Source of the DNA: Curtobacterium sp. MCBA15_009
GTDB taxonomy: Bacteria; Actinomycetota; Actinomycetes; Actinomycetales; Microbacteriaceae
NCBI RefSeq assembly: GCF_001864895.1
Contig: NZ_MJGO01000040.1
Location: forward strand, 21,167-85,166
DNA length: 64,000 nucleotides
Direction of reading: 5' to 3'
Positions 10,439 to 19,081 of the stretch are shown piece by piece; position 1 is the first letter of the stretch; each line of letters opens with the position of its first letter. Under the pieces are notes generated by a model. The model did not search any database. It had not been told where the DNA came from and saw only the letters and a program-made list of their open reading frames with translations. A program made the position numbers and the translations under genes.

Positions 10439-11266
10439 GTGCGTGAACTCCAAGCCGCCATCGCAGCGGACCTCAACGTCCAGCCGACCATCGACCCGGA
10501 GCAGGAGGTCGCCCGACGCGTCGGGTTCCTCCGCGACTACCTGCTCACGACCGGTGCGAAGGGGTACCTCCTCGCGATCAGCGGCGGCCAGGACTCCACG
10601 CTCGCCGGCCGCCTGACCCAGCTCGCCGTCGAGTCCCTGCGCGCCGAGGGGCACCCCGCCGAGTTCACCACGGTCCGCATGCCCTACCGCGTGCAGGCCG
10701 ACGAGGACGACGCCCAGCTCGCCCTGCAGTTCATCGCGGCTGACCCGGGCATCACCGTGAACATCGAGCACGGCGTCGACGGGGTGGTGCAGGACACCGC
10801 GGCGTCCGGCGTCGAGCTGAGCGACTTCGTCAAGGGCAACGTCAAGGCGCGCATGCGCATGGTCGCCCAGTACGCCGTCGCCGGCCAGCGCGGGCTGCTC
10901 GTCGTGGGCACCGACCACGCGGCCGAGGCGGTCACCGGCTTCTTCACGAAGTACGGCGACGGCGGTGTGGACCTCACGCCGCTCACCGGCCTGTCGAAGA
11001 CCCAGGGGCGGCAGCTGCTCGAGCACCTCGGGGCACCGGCCCGCCTGTACGAGAAGGCCCCGACCGCGGACCTGCTCGACGACCTGCCCGGCCAGACCGA
11101 CGAGGCGAACCTCGGTCTCACCTACGCCGAGATCGACGCCTACCTGCAGGGGCACGACGTGCCGGTCGAGGTCGCCGAGGCGATCGAGGCGCGCTACCGC
11201 GCGACCGAGCACAAGCGCCAGGTGCCGGCGACGCCCTTCGACGACTGGTGGCGTGCCGGGGCGTAG
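10439..11266 (+). CDS. nadE: NH3-dependent NAD+ synthetase
   Basis: Last step of NAD synthesis: amidates deamido-NAD with ammonia and ATP. It has 275 residues, the short ammonia-dependent form without a glutaminase domain. The P-loop SGGQDST is at 48-54; later motifs include [19 protein letters not shown] and [11 protein letters not shown] 10439 is chosen from family length; GATACT at 10427-10432 is six bases upstream, so leaderless translation is likely (no spaced ribosome site). A perfect 24-bp hairpin follows the stop. Confidence 0.95.
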   Translation: MRELQAAIAADLNVQPTIDPEQEVARRVGFLRDYLLTTGAKGYLLAISGGQDSTLAGRLTQLAVESLRAEGHPAEFTTVRMPYRVQADEDDAQLALQFIAADPGITVNIEHGVDGVVQDTAASGVELSDFVKGNVKARMRMVAQYAVAGQRGLLVVGTDHAAEAVTGFFTKYGDGGVDLTPLTGLSKTQGRQLLEHLGAPARLYEKAPTADLLDDLPGQTDEANLGLTYAEIDAYLQGHDVPVEVAEAIEARYRATEHKRQVPATPFDDWWRAGA

Positions 11267-11280
11267 GCGCTGACGCGCGG

Positions 11281-11331
11281 ACGGACAGGAGGCGCGGTGC
11301 GGGTCCGACCCGCACCGCGCCTCCTGTCCGT
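11281..11331. terminator. perfect 24-bp palindrome after nadE
   Basis: Arms 11281-11304 and 11308-11331 with a 3-base centre. It serves the converging nadE and minus-strand gene as a bidirectional terminator. The arm shares GGACaGGAGGC with the GGACGGGAGGCCCG element. Confidence 0.7.
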
Positions 11332-11360
11332 CGGTCGCGTCGCAACCGACGCGTGCCTGC

Positions 11361-11789
11361 TCAGGCCTGGTCGCGTCCCTGCTCGTCGCGGTGGTCGCGC
11401 TGCTGACCGCCGGCGTCCTCGCGGTCCCGGGCCGGGTCGGTGTCGCCAGCGGCGTCGTCCCGCTCGTTCGCGAGTCGCTGCTGCCAGACGACGCTGCGGG
11501 CGGCGCCCTCGAGGACGTCGTCCACGCTCCGACCGGTCTGCGCTGCCAGGGCGCCGCTGAGCCCGGCGGTGAGCGTGCCCCCGGCGGCGGCCAGCCGCTC
11601 GAGGACCTCTTCCTGGCGCTCGGTCAGGGGCTCGTCGACCAGTTCGTCGACGGTGTCCCGGATGTTCTGCTCGCTCGCGTCCAACGCTGCCTCGTCGCCG
11701 GAGTGCAAGGCCGCCGCTTCCCCGACGACGACGAGACCGAGACGCGCGGCATCGTCTTCCGGACGAGGTGTGCTCTGCTCATCAGTCAT
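11361..11789 (-). CDS. hypothetical acidic protein, 142 residues
   Basis: Hydrophilic, highly charged protein (MTDEQSTPRPEDDAARLG at the start; Asp/Arg/Gln-rich tail). The middle (residues 45-110) is helical with LTERQEEVLERLAAAGGTL. No known family recognised. ATG 11789 is preceded on the minus strand by TACGGT seven bases upstream, so it has its own leaderless-type promoter. The tail may be disordered. Confidence 0.65.
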   Translation of the reverse strand: MTDEQSTPRPEDDAARLGLVVVGEAAALHSGDEAALDASEQNIRDTVDELVDEPLTERQEEVLERLAAAGGTLTAGLSGALAAQTGRSVDDVLEGAARSVVWQQRLANERDDAAGDTDPARDREDAGGQQRDHRDEQGRDQA

Positions 11790-11859
11790 GGTGGGGACCG
11801 TACGCTCCGGCGCACCGCGCTCCCTGGACAGCGGCGTCCCCCGGACGGGTCGTACGCGA

Positions 11860-12819
11860 TCAGGCGGAGCGGGCGGCCCAGCGGCGGAGCAGCCACTCGG
11901 CCGCGGCGATGCCCTCACGGCGCTGGAAGTCGCGGATCGTCGGCATGTTCGGCGGTGCCGGCGGCAGGGCGTGCTCGAAGAAGAGCCCGGCGAGCCCTGC
12001 CAGCACGGCGTCGACCGCGTCGTCCGGTACCCCGGCGAACACCGGGTGCGTGGCGAGGTGGTGCTCGACGTTCACGTCCTCGCCGCGGACGAGCGCGTCG
12101 AGCAGGTACGTCAGCGGGTCGAGCCAGTGCGCGCCGATGCCCGCCCACGGCCAGTCCACGACCCACACACGCCCGGCGGGGTCGACGAGCAGGTTGTCGG
12201 CACGACAGTCCGCGTGCACGAGGTGTCCGCCGTCGACCATCGCGGCGGCGCGGGTGGCGGCGCGGGCCATCGCCGAACCGGCTCCCAGGACGTGCGCCGG
12301 GACGACCTCGGCGACCCGTCCCGCCAGGGGGCCGTCACCGAGCAGCCGTTCCCAGGCGGCGAAGTCGTGGCGCAGGTCCTCGGCCATGCGCGGCAGCGCC
12401 GCCAACCCGCCGGTGGCAAGGGGGAGCGTGTCGAGGGCGTCGAGGACCGCCGTGACGTCCGAGCCGTCGCCCGCAGCGCCGGGGTGCGTGCCGTCGACGT
12501 CGTCGAGCACGAGGGCGATCCAGTCGTCACCGTCGACGGTGTCGGTCAGGACGTCGAGCAGGCGGGGTGCCCGCACCGACGCCGGGAGCTGTGCCACCAC
12601 GTGGGCCTCGCGGCCGTGCATCGTCAGCGCATCCTCGTTGCGGGAGCGGGAGACCGTCTTCACGAAGGCCCGGCGGCCGTCCGCCGTCGTGACCCGGTCG
12701 GCGCTGCCCGGCGACCACCCGTTCGCCTGCGAGCGCGCGCTGACCACCGGCCCGCCGAGGACCCGACCCACCCGTTCCCGCAGTCCCACCGGCACGTCGG
12801 TCCATGCTGTCCGCCCCAT
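11860..12819 (-). CDS. aminoglycoside-phosphotransferase-fold kinase
   Basis: APH-family small-molecule kinase of 319 residues. The N-lobe has FVKTVSR (ATP-anchoring Lys, about 56). The Brenner motif HADCRADNLLVD carries the catalytic Asp and Asn, and VVDWPWAG the metal-binding Asp. The tail has FQRREGIAAAEWLLRR, typical of the chromosomal actinobacterial members, which are not proven antibiotic-resistance enzymes. ATG 12819 is chosen over GTG 12831 because TAGTGT, the -10 hexamer, overlaps the latter. The substrate is unknown. Confidence 0.85.
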   Translation of the reverse strand: MGRTAWTDVPVGLRERVGRVLGGPVVSARSQANGWSPGSADRVTTADGRRAFVKTVSRSRNEDALTMHGREAHVVAQLPASVRAPRLLDVLTDTVDGDDWIALVLDDVDGTHPGAAGDGSDVTAVLDALDTLPLATGGLAALPRMAEDLRHDFAAWERLLGDGPLAGRVAEVVPAHVLGAGSAMARAATRAAAMVDGGHLVHADCRADNLLVDPAGRVWVVDWPWAGIGAHWLDPLTYLLDALVRGEDVNVEHHLATHPVFAGVPDDAVDAVLAGLAGLFFEHALPPAPPNMPTIRDFQRREGIAAAEWLLRRWAARSA

Positions 12820-12871
12820 GCCGGACGACACTACTGGTCGGCCCGCACCTCCGCGGCACCACCGGGAACGA

Positions 12872-12904
12872 CGAACGCGCCCCGTCTCGGACGGGGCGCG
12901 TTCG
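12872..12904. terminator. 14-bp stem terminator
   Basis: CGAACGCGCCCCGT and its perfect complement with a CTCGG loop, just after the GlsB-like gene stop (minus strand) and before the kinase gene. Confidence 0.65.
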
Positions 12905-12922
12905 GTGGTGCAGGGGTGCCGA

Positions 12923-13201
12923 CTAGCGGGTCTTCGCGCCCCGACCGGCGAAACGGGTCCAGATCAGCAGCACGATGATCGCTCCGATGATCGAGCCGAT
13001 GATGCCGGCCGGCTGGAAGAAGCCGTCCATCGGGTCGTGCTGGAAGATCAGGAACCCGAGGAACCCGCCCACGAACGAGCCGATGATGCCGAGCAGGATG
13101 GTCATGGGGATCGAGATGTGCTGCTTGCCGGGGACGATGAGCCGCGCGAGCGCGCCGGCGATGAGTCCGATGATGATCAGGCTGATGATGAGACCGAGCA
13201 C
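12923..13201 (-). CDS. GlsB/YeaQ/YmgE-family membrane protein
   Basis: Small integral membrane protein (92 residues) with three hydrophobic helices (about 2-19, 31-53 and 64-83) and the family phrase GLIAGALARLIVPGKQ. This 'transglycosylase-associated' family is linked to stress; molecular function is unknown. The GTG start has a strong GAGGAGG ribosome site (minus strand). A conserved basic tail GRGAKTR faces the cytoplasm. Confidence 0.9.
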   Translation of the reverse strand: MLGLIISLIIIGLIAGALARLIVPGKQHISIPMTILLGIIGSFVGGFLGFLIFQHDPMDGFFQPAGIIGSIIGAIIVLLIWTRFAGRGAKTR

Positions 13202-13359
13202 GGTTTCCTCCTCGTGGATGCGGTTGCCGCGGCATGGATTGCCGGAGTCAGGGCCGACGCCTGACTCAACTCCGAGTTCCCTGGGAAGCCTCTCGGTTTC
13301 ATTGACGACCGCCCCTCATGTCGTACAAGGGCCGACGTCGCGCAGGTGGTCGAGGGCGG

Positions 13360-13623
13360 TCAGACCACCCCGCCGGCCTCGAGGGCCGTTCGCAGCTCCT
13401 GGTCGGACGGCTCGACGAAGTGCCGACCGTCCGGCAGCACGACGACGGGGATGTTCTTCCGCCCGCTGATCTCCTCGGCACGTGCGGCCGCGGTCGGGTC
13501 CGCCTCGACGTCGACGTAGTCGTAGTCGACCCCGAGGGTGTCGAGCAGCGCCTTCGACCGTCGGCAGTCGCGGCACCAGTCCGCGCCGAACATGGTCACC
13601 GTCTCGGTCGTCGCATCGCTCAT
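13360..13623 (-). CDS. glutaredoxin/mycoredoxin-like protein
   Basis: Thioredoxin-fold protein of 87 residues with redox motif Cys17-Arg-Asp-Cys20 (DWCRDC), cis-Pro in NIPVVVLPDG and DYVDVEADP between. The actinobacterial Mrx1 has CGYC; the CRDC variant is common in related Microbacteriaceae proteins. It probably reduces mixed disulfides with mycothiol. ATG 13623 has TACCCT six bases upstream. It is divergent from the SAH-hydrolase-like operon, separated by about 50 bases that hold both promoters. Confidence 0.88.
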   Translation of the reverse strand: MSDATTETVTMFGADWCRDCRRSKALLDTLGVDYDYVDVEADPTAAARAEEISGRKNIPVVVLPDGRHFVEPSDQELRTALEAGGVV

Positions 13624-13672
13624 GCCCAGAGGGTACGTCAGACGGGGTCGGCGCATTCCCTACGATTGCACC

Positions 13673-15415
13673 ATGGCACCCGACCCCGAGACGCTGTCGT
13701 GGGCATCGGCCGCCGTCCGGCGCTTCGCCGCGGCGACGAACCTGCTCGTCGCCGCTCGCCGGTTCCGCATCGTCGGCGGCGACCGGAGGGACATCGCGGC
13801 ACTGCACGCCCTGCTGACCGGCCTCGGCGCCCGTGCCGCCGACCCGCAGGAGACCGTCGACCAGCTCTGGTGCCTCGGCACGCCGGAGGGATCGACGCCC
13901 GCGATCGAGCAGGCCGCCGACCGTCCGCGCGGCGCCACACTGATCGTCGTCGACGCCGGTCGACACCTGCCCGCCGTGGACGAGGACGCCTTCGGACCGG
14001 TCGCACCCGCCCGCCCCGGCGTGCTCGCCGTCCCGGTGCTGTCCGACGACGTCTTCCTGGTGTCGACCGGCCGCGACCCCGAGGACGACCCCGCCGCCGA
14101 CGCCCGCCTGCGCTGGGCGCGACGGTCGATGCCGGTCGCCCGCTCGGTCGCCGCGGAGCTCCGCGACGGCGGACTCCTGCGCGGCACGCGCGTCGGCGTC
14201 GCGCTGGTCCTCGAGCCGAAGACGGCCGTGCTGAGCCTGCTGCTCCGCGACGCCGGTGCCGAGGTCGTCGTCTACGCGCACGCCGACGAGACCGACGACG
14301 CCGTCGCCGACGCGCTGCGGTCCGCCGGGCTGACGGTCTTCGCGAGCAGCACGGCGACGCTCCCCGAGCAGGAGCAGCTGGCCCTCGCGATGCTCGACAC
14401 CGCCCCGCACGTCCTGCTCGACGACGGTTCGCACGTCATCCGGCTCGCCCACCAGCGACGCCCGGACCTGCTGCCGACGATGCTCGGCGCCGCCGAGGAG
14501 ACCACGAGCGGCCTGCGGCCCCTGCGGGTGCTCGCTGCGCGCGGCGAGCTCGGCATCCCGGTCATCGGGGTGAACGACGCCCGCACGAAGACGTCCTTCG
14601 ACAACCGGTACGGCACCGGGCAGTCGACGGTGTTCGCGGTGCTCGACCTGGTCGACGGGCTCGCGTCCGGCACGCACCGGGTCCGGCCGGGAGGCGCGGC
14701 GGTCGTCGCCGGGTTCGGCCCCGTCGGCGAGGGGGTCGCCATGGTGCTCGCCGCCCTCGGGTTCCGGGTGACGGTCGCCGAGACCGACCCGGTCCGCGCC
14801 CTGCAGGCGCGGTTCGCCGGGTACGCGGTCGTCCCGCTCGTCGAGGCGGTGCCCGGCGCCGACCTCGTGGTGAGCGCCACCGGGGTGCCGGACACGATCG
14901 ACCTCGACGTGCTCCGCGCCTGCGCCGACGGTGCCGTGGTCGCCGTGGCCGGTGGCGTCGACCAGGAGATCGCCGTCGACGACGCCCTCGCCGCCGGGGC
15001 GCGGCGCCGGCACGTGGGGCCGAAGGCCGAGCGGTTCGTGTTCCCCGGGGCCGAGGGCGGGCCGATCGTGCTCGACGACGGCGGCTGCATCAACATCACC
15101 GCGGCCGAGGGCAACCCGGTCGAGATCATGGACCTGTCCTTCGCCGTGCAGCTCGGCGCCGTCCGCATGCTCCTCGAGCGGGGCGACGAGCTGGAGCGCG
15201 CCGTCGTGCCGATCGACCCCGCGGTCGACGACGCGACCGCCCGCGCGGCGCTCGCCGCGTTCGGGAGCCCAGCCGCGCCTCTCCCCACCGGCACGGCCGG
15301 GCTGCCGCTGGCGCGTCAGCCCGGAACCGGCGGCGTGGGCCCACGCCGGCTTCCCGAGCAGCCTGCGGACCGCGAGCCGGACGTCCGGACGCACCGCTTC
15401 GGGGACCCGACGTGA
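13673..15415 (+). CDS. S-adenosylhomocysteine-hydrolase-like protein
   Basis: 580 residues. Residues about 140-500 follow adenosylhomocysteinase: MPV motif 153-155, LDDG 249-252, EETTSG 275-280, NDARTKTSFDN 301-311 (keeping Lys305, Asp310 and Asn311, equivalents of human Lys186, Asp190 and Asn191) and the NAD motif VAGFGPVGEG 345-354. However, the adenosine-site SLHMT is replaced by ALVLEP and the C-terminal Lys/Tyr NAD clamp (family KPDHYRY) is absent. An extra N-terminal part of about 140 residues is unrecognised. The last 50 residues are encoded by the dispersed repeat. It is probably an NAD-dependent enzyme on a different nucleoside-like substrate. The housekeeping ahcY should lie elsewhere. 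ATG is preceded by TACGAT. Confidence 0.75.
   Translation: MAPDPETLSWASAAVRRFAAATNLLVAARRFRIVGGDRRDIAALHALLTGLGARAADPQETVDQLWCLGTPEGSTPAIEQAADRPRGATLIVVDAGRHLPAVDEDAFGPVAPARPGVLAVPVLSDDVFLVSTGRDPEDDPAADARLRWARRSMPVARSVAAELRDGGLLRGTRVGVALVLEPKTAVLSLLLRDAGAEVVVYAHADETDDAVADALRSAGLTVFASSTATLPEQEQLALAMLDTAPHVLLDDGSHVIRLAHQRRPDLLPTMLGAAEETTSGLRPLRVLAARGELGIPVIGVNDARTKTSFDNRYGTGQSTVFAVLDLVDGLASGTHRVRPGGAAVVAGFGPVGEGVAMVLAALGFRVTVAETDPVRALQARFAGYAVVPLVEAVPGADLVVSATGVPDTIDLDVLRACADGAVVAVAGGVDQEIAVDDALAAGARRRHVGPKAERFVFPGAEGGPIVLDDGGCINITAAEGNPVEIMDLSFAVQLGAVRMLLERGDELERAVVPIDPAVDDATARAALAAFGSPAAPLPTGTAGLPLARQPGTGGVGPRRLPEQPADREPDVRTHRFGDPT
15282..15362 (+). repeat. dispersed element inside a gene end
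   Basis: About 80 bp matching, inverted, the copy at 19118-19200 (shared CTGCCGCTGGCGCGTCAG, GGAACCGGCGGCGTGGGCCC) and partly 8590-8695. It is translated as the Pro/Gly/Arg-rich C-terminal tail of the SAH-hydrolase-like protein. Confidence 0.75.
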
Positions 15416-16773
15416 CCGCGGGACAGCGGCCGGTCACCGTGCACTCGGCGCGCGTCGTCGTCCCGATGACCGCGCCGCCGATCGCGGACGGCGCGGTCGC
15501 CGTGCAGGACGGCCGCATCCTGCACGTCGGCGACCGGTCGTGGGTCGTCGACCAACTCGACGGGACACCGTTCACCGAGCGCCGGTGGCGCGGCGCGCTC
15601 CTGCCCGGACTCGTGAACGCGCACGCGCACCTGCAGTACACCGGCATGTCCGGTGTCGGGCAGCGCCAGTACGACGGGTTCGAGGACTGGGCCGCAGCGT
15701 TCAACGTCGACTACGCCGAGCCGCACGACTGGCGGGCCGAGGCCGCGGACGGGGCGCGGGCGTCGATCCTGGCCGGCGTCACGAGCATCGCGGACATCGT
15801 CACCGACATCGAGGCCTCGACCGCCCTGCAGGACGCCGGACTCGGCGGCATCGCGTACTGGGAGGTCATGGACTGGGAGAACGACGCCTGGCAGTCGCAC
15901 GGTCGCGACCAGGTGCTCGACGAGCTCGACCGCGTCCCGACGACCCCCGGCGCCGGCCTCTCGCCGCACGCGCCGTACTCGCTCGACGTCGCGCCGCTCC
16001 TCGAACTCCCCGACATCGTCCGGCAGCGCGGACTGCGACTGCACCTGCACCTCGGCGAGGCCGCCTTCGAGGGCGAGCGCACCGCCCTCGGTCCCGTCCC
16101 CGGGCTCGAAGGCGTGGACGGTGTCGGCCACGGCAGCGACTGGCACCTGGCGAACGCCCCGTCGTTCCGCGCCATGCGCGCGCTCGGGTTCGGCGCGAGC
16201 GCGACCGCCTTCGTCGACCGCCTCGGCGTGCTCGGTCCGGACTGCCACATCGCCCACGGCGTGTACGTGACCGGCGCCGACCGGGCGCTCCTGCGTGCCC
16301 GCGGCACCGCGGTGGCGCTCTGCCCCCGGTCGAACGCCGTCATCGGCCTCGACCCGCCGCCCGTCGCCGACTACCTGCGCGAGGGCAGCCCGATCGCGAT
16401 CGGCACCGATTCGCTGTCGTCGTCGCCGTCCCTCGACCTGATGGCCGACGTCACCGCCCTGCACCGGATCGCCCGCGCCCAGGGCTACGGGCACCGCGAC
16501 CTGCACGAGCGGCTCCTGGCGGCGGCGACGCTCGGCGGCGCGCACGCCATGGGGCTCGCCGTCGGGCCGGACCGCATCGGTCACCTCGCCGTGGGGGCGC
16601 GCGCCGACCTGGCCGTCTTCGACGTCGACGCCCGGACCGTGCCCGACGCGCTCGCCGAACTCGTCGAGGACGGCGCCGGGCGCACAGCCGCCACGGTCAT
16701 CCGCGGCGAGGTCCGCGCCGTCGCCCACGCACTCACCCCTGTCCCACCCGTCCGCCCTGTGGAGGAACGATGA
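15412..16773 (+). CDS. amidohydrolase, nucleoside-deaminase group
   Basis: Metal-dependent amidohydrolase of 453 residues in the MTA/SAH deaminase and aminodeoxyfutalosine deaminase group. Metal ligands are His71-x-His73 (NAHAHLQYTG), His in LHLHLGEAAFE (211/213), His282 (IAHGVYV) and Asp333 (GTDSLSSSP). NAVIGLDPPPVADYL and the tail (GVGARADLAVFD-like) fit the group. It should deaminate an adenine- or guanine-type base or a nucleoside. GTG 15412 overlaps the upstream stop (GTGA), so it is coupled to the SAH-hydrolase-like gene, suggesting they share a substrate. Confidence 0.85.
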   Translation: MTAGQRPVTVHSARVVVPMTAPPIADGAVAVQDGRILHVGDRSWVVDQLDGTPFTERRWRGALLPGLVNAHAHLQYTGMSGVGQRQYDGFEDWAAAFNVDYAEPHDWRAEAADGARASILAGVTSIADIVTDIEASTALQDAGLGGIAYWEVMDWENDAWQSHGRDQVLDELDRVPTTPGAGLSPHAPYSLDVAPLLELPDIVRQRGLRLHLHLGEAAFEGERTALGPVPGLEGVDGVGHGSDWHLANAPSFRAMRALGFGASATAFVDRLGVLGPDCHIAHGVYVTGADRALLRARGTAVALCPRSNAVIGLDPPPVADYLREGSPIAIGTDSLSSSPSLDLMADVTALHRIARAQGYGHRDLHERLLAAATLGGAHAMGLAVGPDRIGHLAVGARADLAVFDVDARTVPDALAELVEDGAGRTAATVIRGEVRAVAHALTPVPPVRPVEER

Positions 16774-17288
16774 CCGAGACCGCACCACGCCCCGGCACGG
16801 CCGCACGCCGAACCGTCACCGGGGAGCTGATCGAGTGGCTCGACGTGCCGAAGCGCGCGATCGCCCTCGGCATGGAACCGCACCCCGAGGGCGGCTGGTA
16901 CGTCCGCACCTGGACCTCGCCGGCGACGGTCACCACCCCCGCGGGGGACCGTCCGGCCGCCACCCTGATCCACTTCCTGCTGCCCCCGGGTGAGGCCTCG
17001 GCCTGGCACCGGGTGACGAGCGACGAGATCTGGATGTGGCACGGGCCGGACACCGTCGAGCTGCAGCTCGGCGGCGACGGCGACGCTCCCGAGCCCGGCG
17101 CGACGATCACCCTCGGCCCGGACGCCGGGCGCGACCGGGTGAACGACGCCCAGGCGTTCGTGCGCGGCGGCGTGTGGCAGCGGACGCTCCCGGGCGACGG
17201 CGAGGTGCTGCTGAGCTGCCTCGTGTCGCCGGGCTTCTCGTTCGAGGACTTCACGATGGCGGACGACGCGGCCACCGCTGCCGAGTAG
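16770..17288 (+). CDS. DUF985 cupin-fold protein
   Basis: Single-domain cupin (172 residues) of the DUF985/Cupin_5 family: HPEGGWYVRTW (38-48), FLLPPGEASAWHRV, DEIWMWHGPD and a C-terminal LVSPGFSFEDF. The conserved His and Glu of these motifs line a metal or sugar pocket; the biochemical role of the family is not established. ATG overlaps the amidohydrolase stop (ATGA) with GGAGGA nearby. It is the third gene of a tightly coupled set. Confidence 0.85.
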   Translation: MTETAPRPGTAARRTVTGELIEWLDVPKRAIALGMEPHPEGGWYVRTWTSPATVTTPAGDRPAATLIHFLLPPGEASAWHRVTSDEIWMWHGPDTVELQLGGDGDAPEPGATITLGPDAGRDRVNDAQAFVRGGVWQRTLPGDGEVLLSCLVSPGFSFEDFTMADDAATAAE

Positions 17289-17322
17289 CGCCGCGACACC
17301 GTTTCGCCGTGGTATCCCACCG

Positions 17323-17336
17323 CGAAGTACACTTCG
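17323..17336. promoter_or_regulatory. palindrome over a -10 hexamer
   Basis: CGAAGT-AC-ACTTCG is a perfect 6-bp inverted repeat. TACACT (17328-17333) lies inside it and would be the -10 of a promoter for the ABC importer. A regulator binding here could block polymerase. No good -35 is visible. Confidence 0.4.
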
Positions 17337-17370
17337 ACCTGCCCCCACCCCCTCGCACGAAGGCCCGACC

Positions 17371-18198
17371 GTGACCCGTTCCCTCCGTCTCACCCTCGCC
17401 GTCGCCACCGCCGCGGTCGCCGCCCTCGCCCTGTCGGCGTGCTCGGGCAGCAGCAGCAGTGGCTCGAACGCCGACGGCACCGTCACCGACGGCAAGCTCA
17501 CGATCGCGACCGGTGAGCCGGCGTACTCGCCGTGGATCGACGACAACGAGCCGGAGTCCGGCAAGGGCTTCGAGTCCGCCGTGGCCTACGCCGTCGCGAA
17601 GGAGCTGGGGTACAGCAAGTCCGACGTGGTGTGGAAGCGCAGCACCTTCGACAGCGCCATCGCCCCGGGGCCGAAGGACTGGGACCTCAACGTCCAGCAG
17701 TTCTCGATCGACGCCAAGCGCAAGAAGGCCGTCGACATGTCGAGCGCGTACTACACGACGACCCAGGCCGTGGTGACGACGAGCACCTCGAAGGCCGCCG
17801 ACGCCACCACCGTCGACGCACTCAAGCAGGACGCGATCGGCGTCGCCACCGGTTCGACCTCGATCGCGAGCGTGAAGAGCGTCCTCGGGGTCACCCCGCA
17901 GGTCTTCAACTCGAACGACGACGCCGTGCTCGCGCTCAAGTCGGGCCAGATCGACGCGATCGTCACCGACCTGCCGACGGCGTTCTACATGGCCGCCGCG
18001 CAGCTCGACGACGGCACGGTCTCGGCGCAGTTCCCGTCGGACGGCAAGGGCGACCAGTTCGGCTTCGTCCTGCCGAAGGGCTCGGCGCTGACGAGCAAGG
18101 TCGACCAGGCACTGGAGGAGCTGAAGGACGACGGCACCCTCGAGGACCTGCAGACCAAGTGGCTCTCCTCGGAGACCAACACCCCGGTCCTGAAGTAG
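17371..18198 (+). CDS. ABC importer substrate-binding lipoprotein (PAAT)
   Basis: Type-3 solute-binding protein (SBP_bac_3) of 275 residues. Signal peptide with lipobox LSAC, lipidated Cys24. KLTIATGEPAYSPW starts the binding domain; DWDLNVQQFSIDAKRKKAVDMS and VGVATGSTS-like and GQIDAIVTDLPTAF motifs are family-typical. The usual Arg that binds the ligand carboxylate (family ...ER) is SIDAKRKK here. Likely ligands are amino acids or small relatives. It is first of a three-gene importer unit downstream of the cupin. Confidence 0.88.
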   Translation: MTRSLRLTLAVATAAVAALALSACSGSSSSGSNADGTVTDGKLTIATGEPAYSPWIDDNEPESGKGFESAVAYAVAKELGYSKSDVVWKRSTFDSAIAPGPKDWDLNVQQFSIDAKRKKAVDMSSAYYTTTQAVVTTSTSKAADATTVDALKQDAIGVATGSTSIASVKSVLGVTPQVFNSNDDAVLALKSGQIDAIVTDLPTAFYMAAAQLDDGTVSAQFPSDGKGDQFGFVLPKGSALTSKVDQALEELKDDGTLEDLQTKWLSSETNTPVLK

Positions 18199-18202
18199 CT
18201 CC

Positions 18203-19081
18203 GTGACCGTGCCAGCAGGCGCCGGGACCCCGGTCGCCGCTCCCGCGCCGAGCCAGGTGGAGCTCGAGCGCCGGCTGTACCGTCGGCAGCGCGGACGCCG
18301 GTCGATCGTGGTGTCGGTGGTGTCGACGCTGGTCGTCATCGCGATCGCCTACTTCGGCGTCGTGAACACCCCCGGCTGGGCCGCGGTGCAGCAGTCGTTC
18401 TTCGACCCGCAGACCGCGGTCGACACGTTCCCCTCCATCCTGCGAGGCCTGTGGCTGAACGTCCGGATCCTCTTCTTCGCGGCGATCGGCGTCGCGGTGT
18501 TCGGCACCCTGCTCGCGGTGGTCCGGGGCCTGCGGAGCCCGGTGTTCTTCCCGCTGCGCATGCTCGCGACCGGTTACACGGACCTGTTCCGCGGCCTGCC
18601 GCTCATCATCGTGCTCTACCTGGTCGGGTACGGCATCCCGGGCCTCGGGGTGTTCCCGCGGCTGCCCGCCGAGGTGTGGGGCACCGTCGCGATCGTCCTG
18701 ACCTACTCGTCGTACATCGCCGAGGTGCTGCGCGCCGGCATGGAGGCCGTGCACCCCTCCCAGCGCCTGGCCGCCCGGTCGCTCGGGCTCTCGCACGCCA
18801 AGACGCTGCGGTTGGTCGTGCTGCCCCAGGCGATCCGCAAGGTCACGCCGGCGCTCATGAACGACTTCGTGTCGATGCAGAAGGACGTCGGCCTCGTGTC
18901 GATCCTCGGTGCCGTCGACGCGGTCCGCTCCGCACAGATCGCACAGGCCGAGACCTACAACTTCACGCCGTACTTCGTCGCGGGCCTGCTCTTCGTGGTG
19001 ATCAGCCTGCCGCTGATCCGCGTCACGGACGCGATCGCGCGTCGGCAGCAGCGGCGCGAGCAGATCGGAGGGACCGTGTGA
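18203..19081 (+). CDS. ABC importer permease (PAAT family)
   Basis: HisM/GlnP-type membrane permease of 292 residues with a longer cytoplasmic N-terminus, TM helices near 38-58, 85-108, 125-150, 160-180, 215-235 and 255-275. The EAA loop reads EVLRAGMEAVHPSQRLAARSLGLSHAK. GTG 18203 is four bases after the SBP stop. Its own stop overlaps the ATPase start. It is probably a homodimer since there is only one permease gene. Confidence 0.88.
   Translation: MTVPAGAGTPVAAPAPSQVELERRLYRRQRGRRSIVVSVVSTLVVIAIAYFGVVNTPGWAAVQQSFFDPQTAVDTFPSILRGLWLNVRILFFAAIGVAVFGTLLAVVRGLRSPVFFPLRMLATGYTDLFRGLPLIIVLYLVGYGIPGLGVFPRLPAEVWGTVAIVLTYSSYIAEVLRAGMEAVHPSQRLAARSLGLSHAKTLRLVVLPQAIRKVTPALMNDFVSMQKDVGLVSILGAVDAVRSAQIAQAETYNFTPYFVAGLLFVVISLPLIRVTDAIARRQQRREQIGGTV

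Noticed and set aside
11860..12819. Aminoglycoside resistance gene
   Set aside because: It has only the general APH kinase motifs; chromosomal members of this type act on other small molecules and no resistance context is present.
13316..15394. Long minus-strand frame of 692 codons
   Set aside because: Mirror frame of the SAH-hydrolase-like gene, Arg/Gly/Asp-rich with no motif; a GC-bias shadow.
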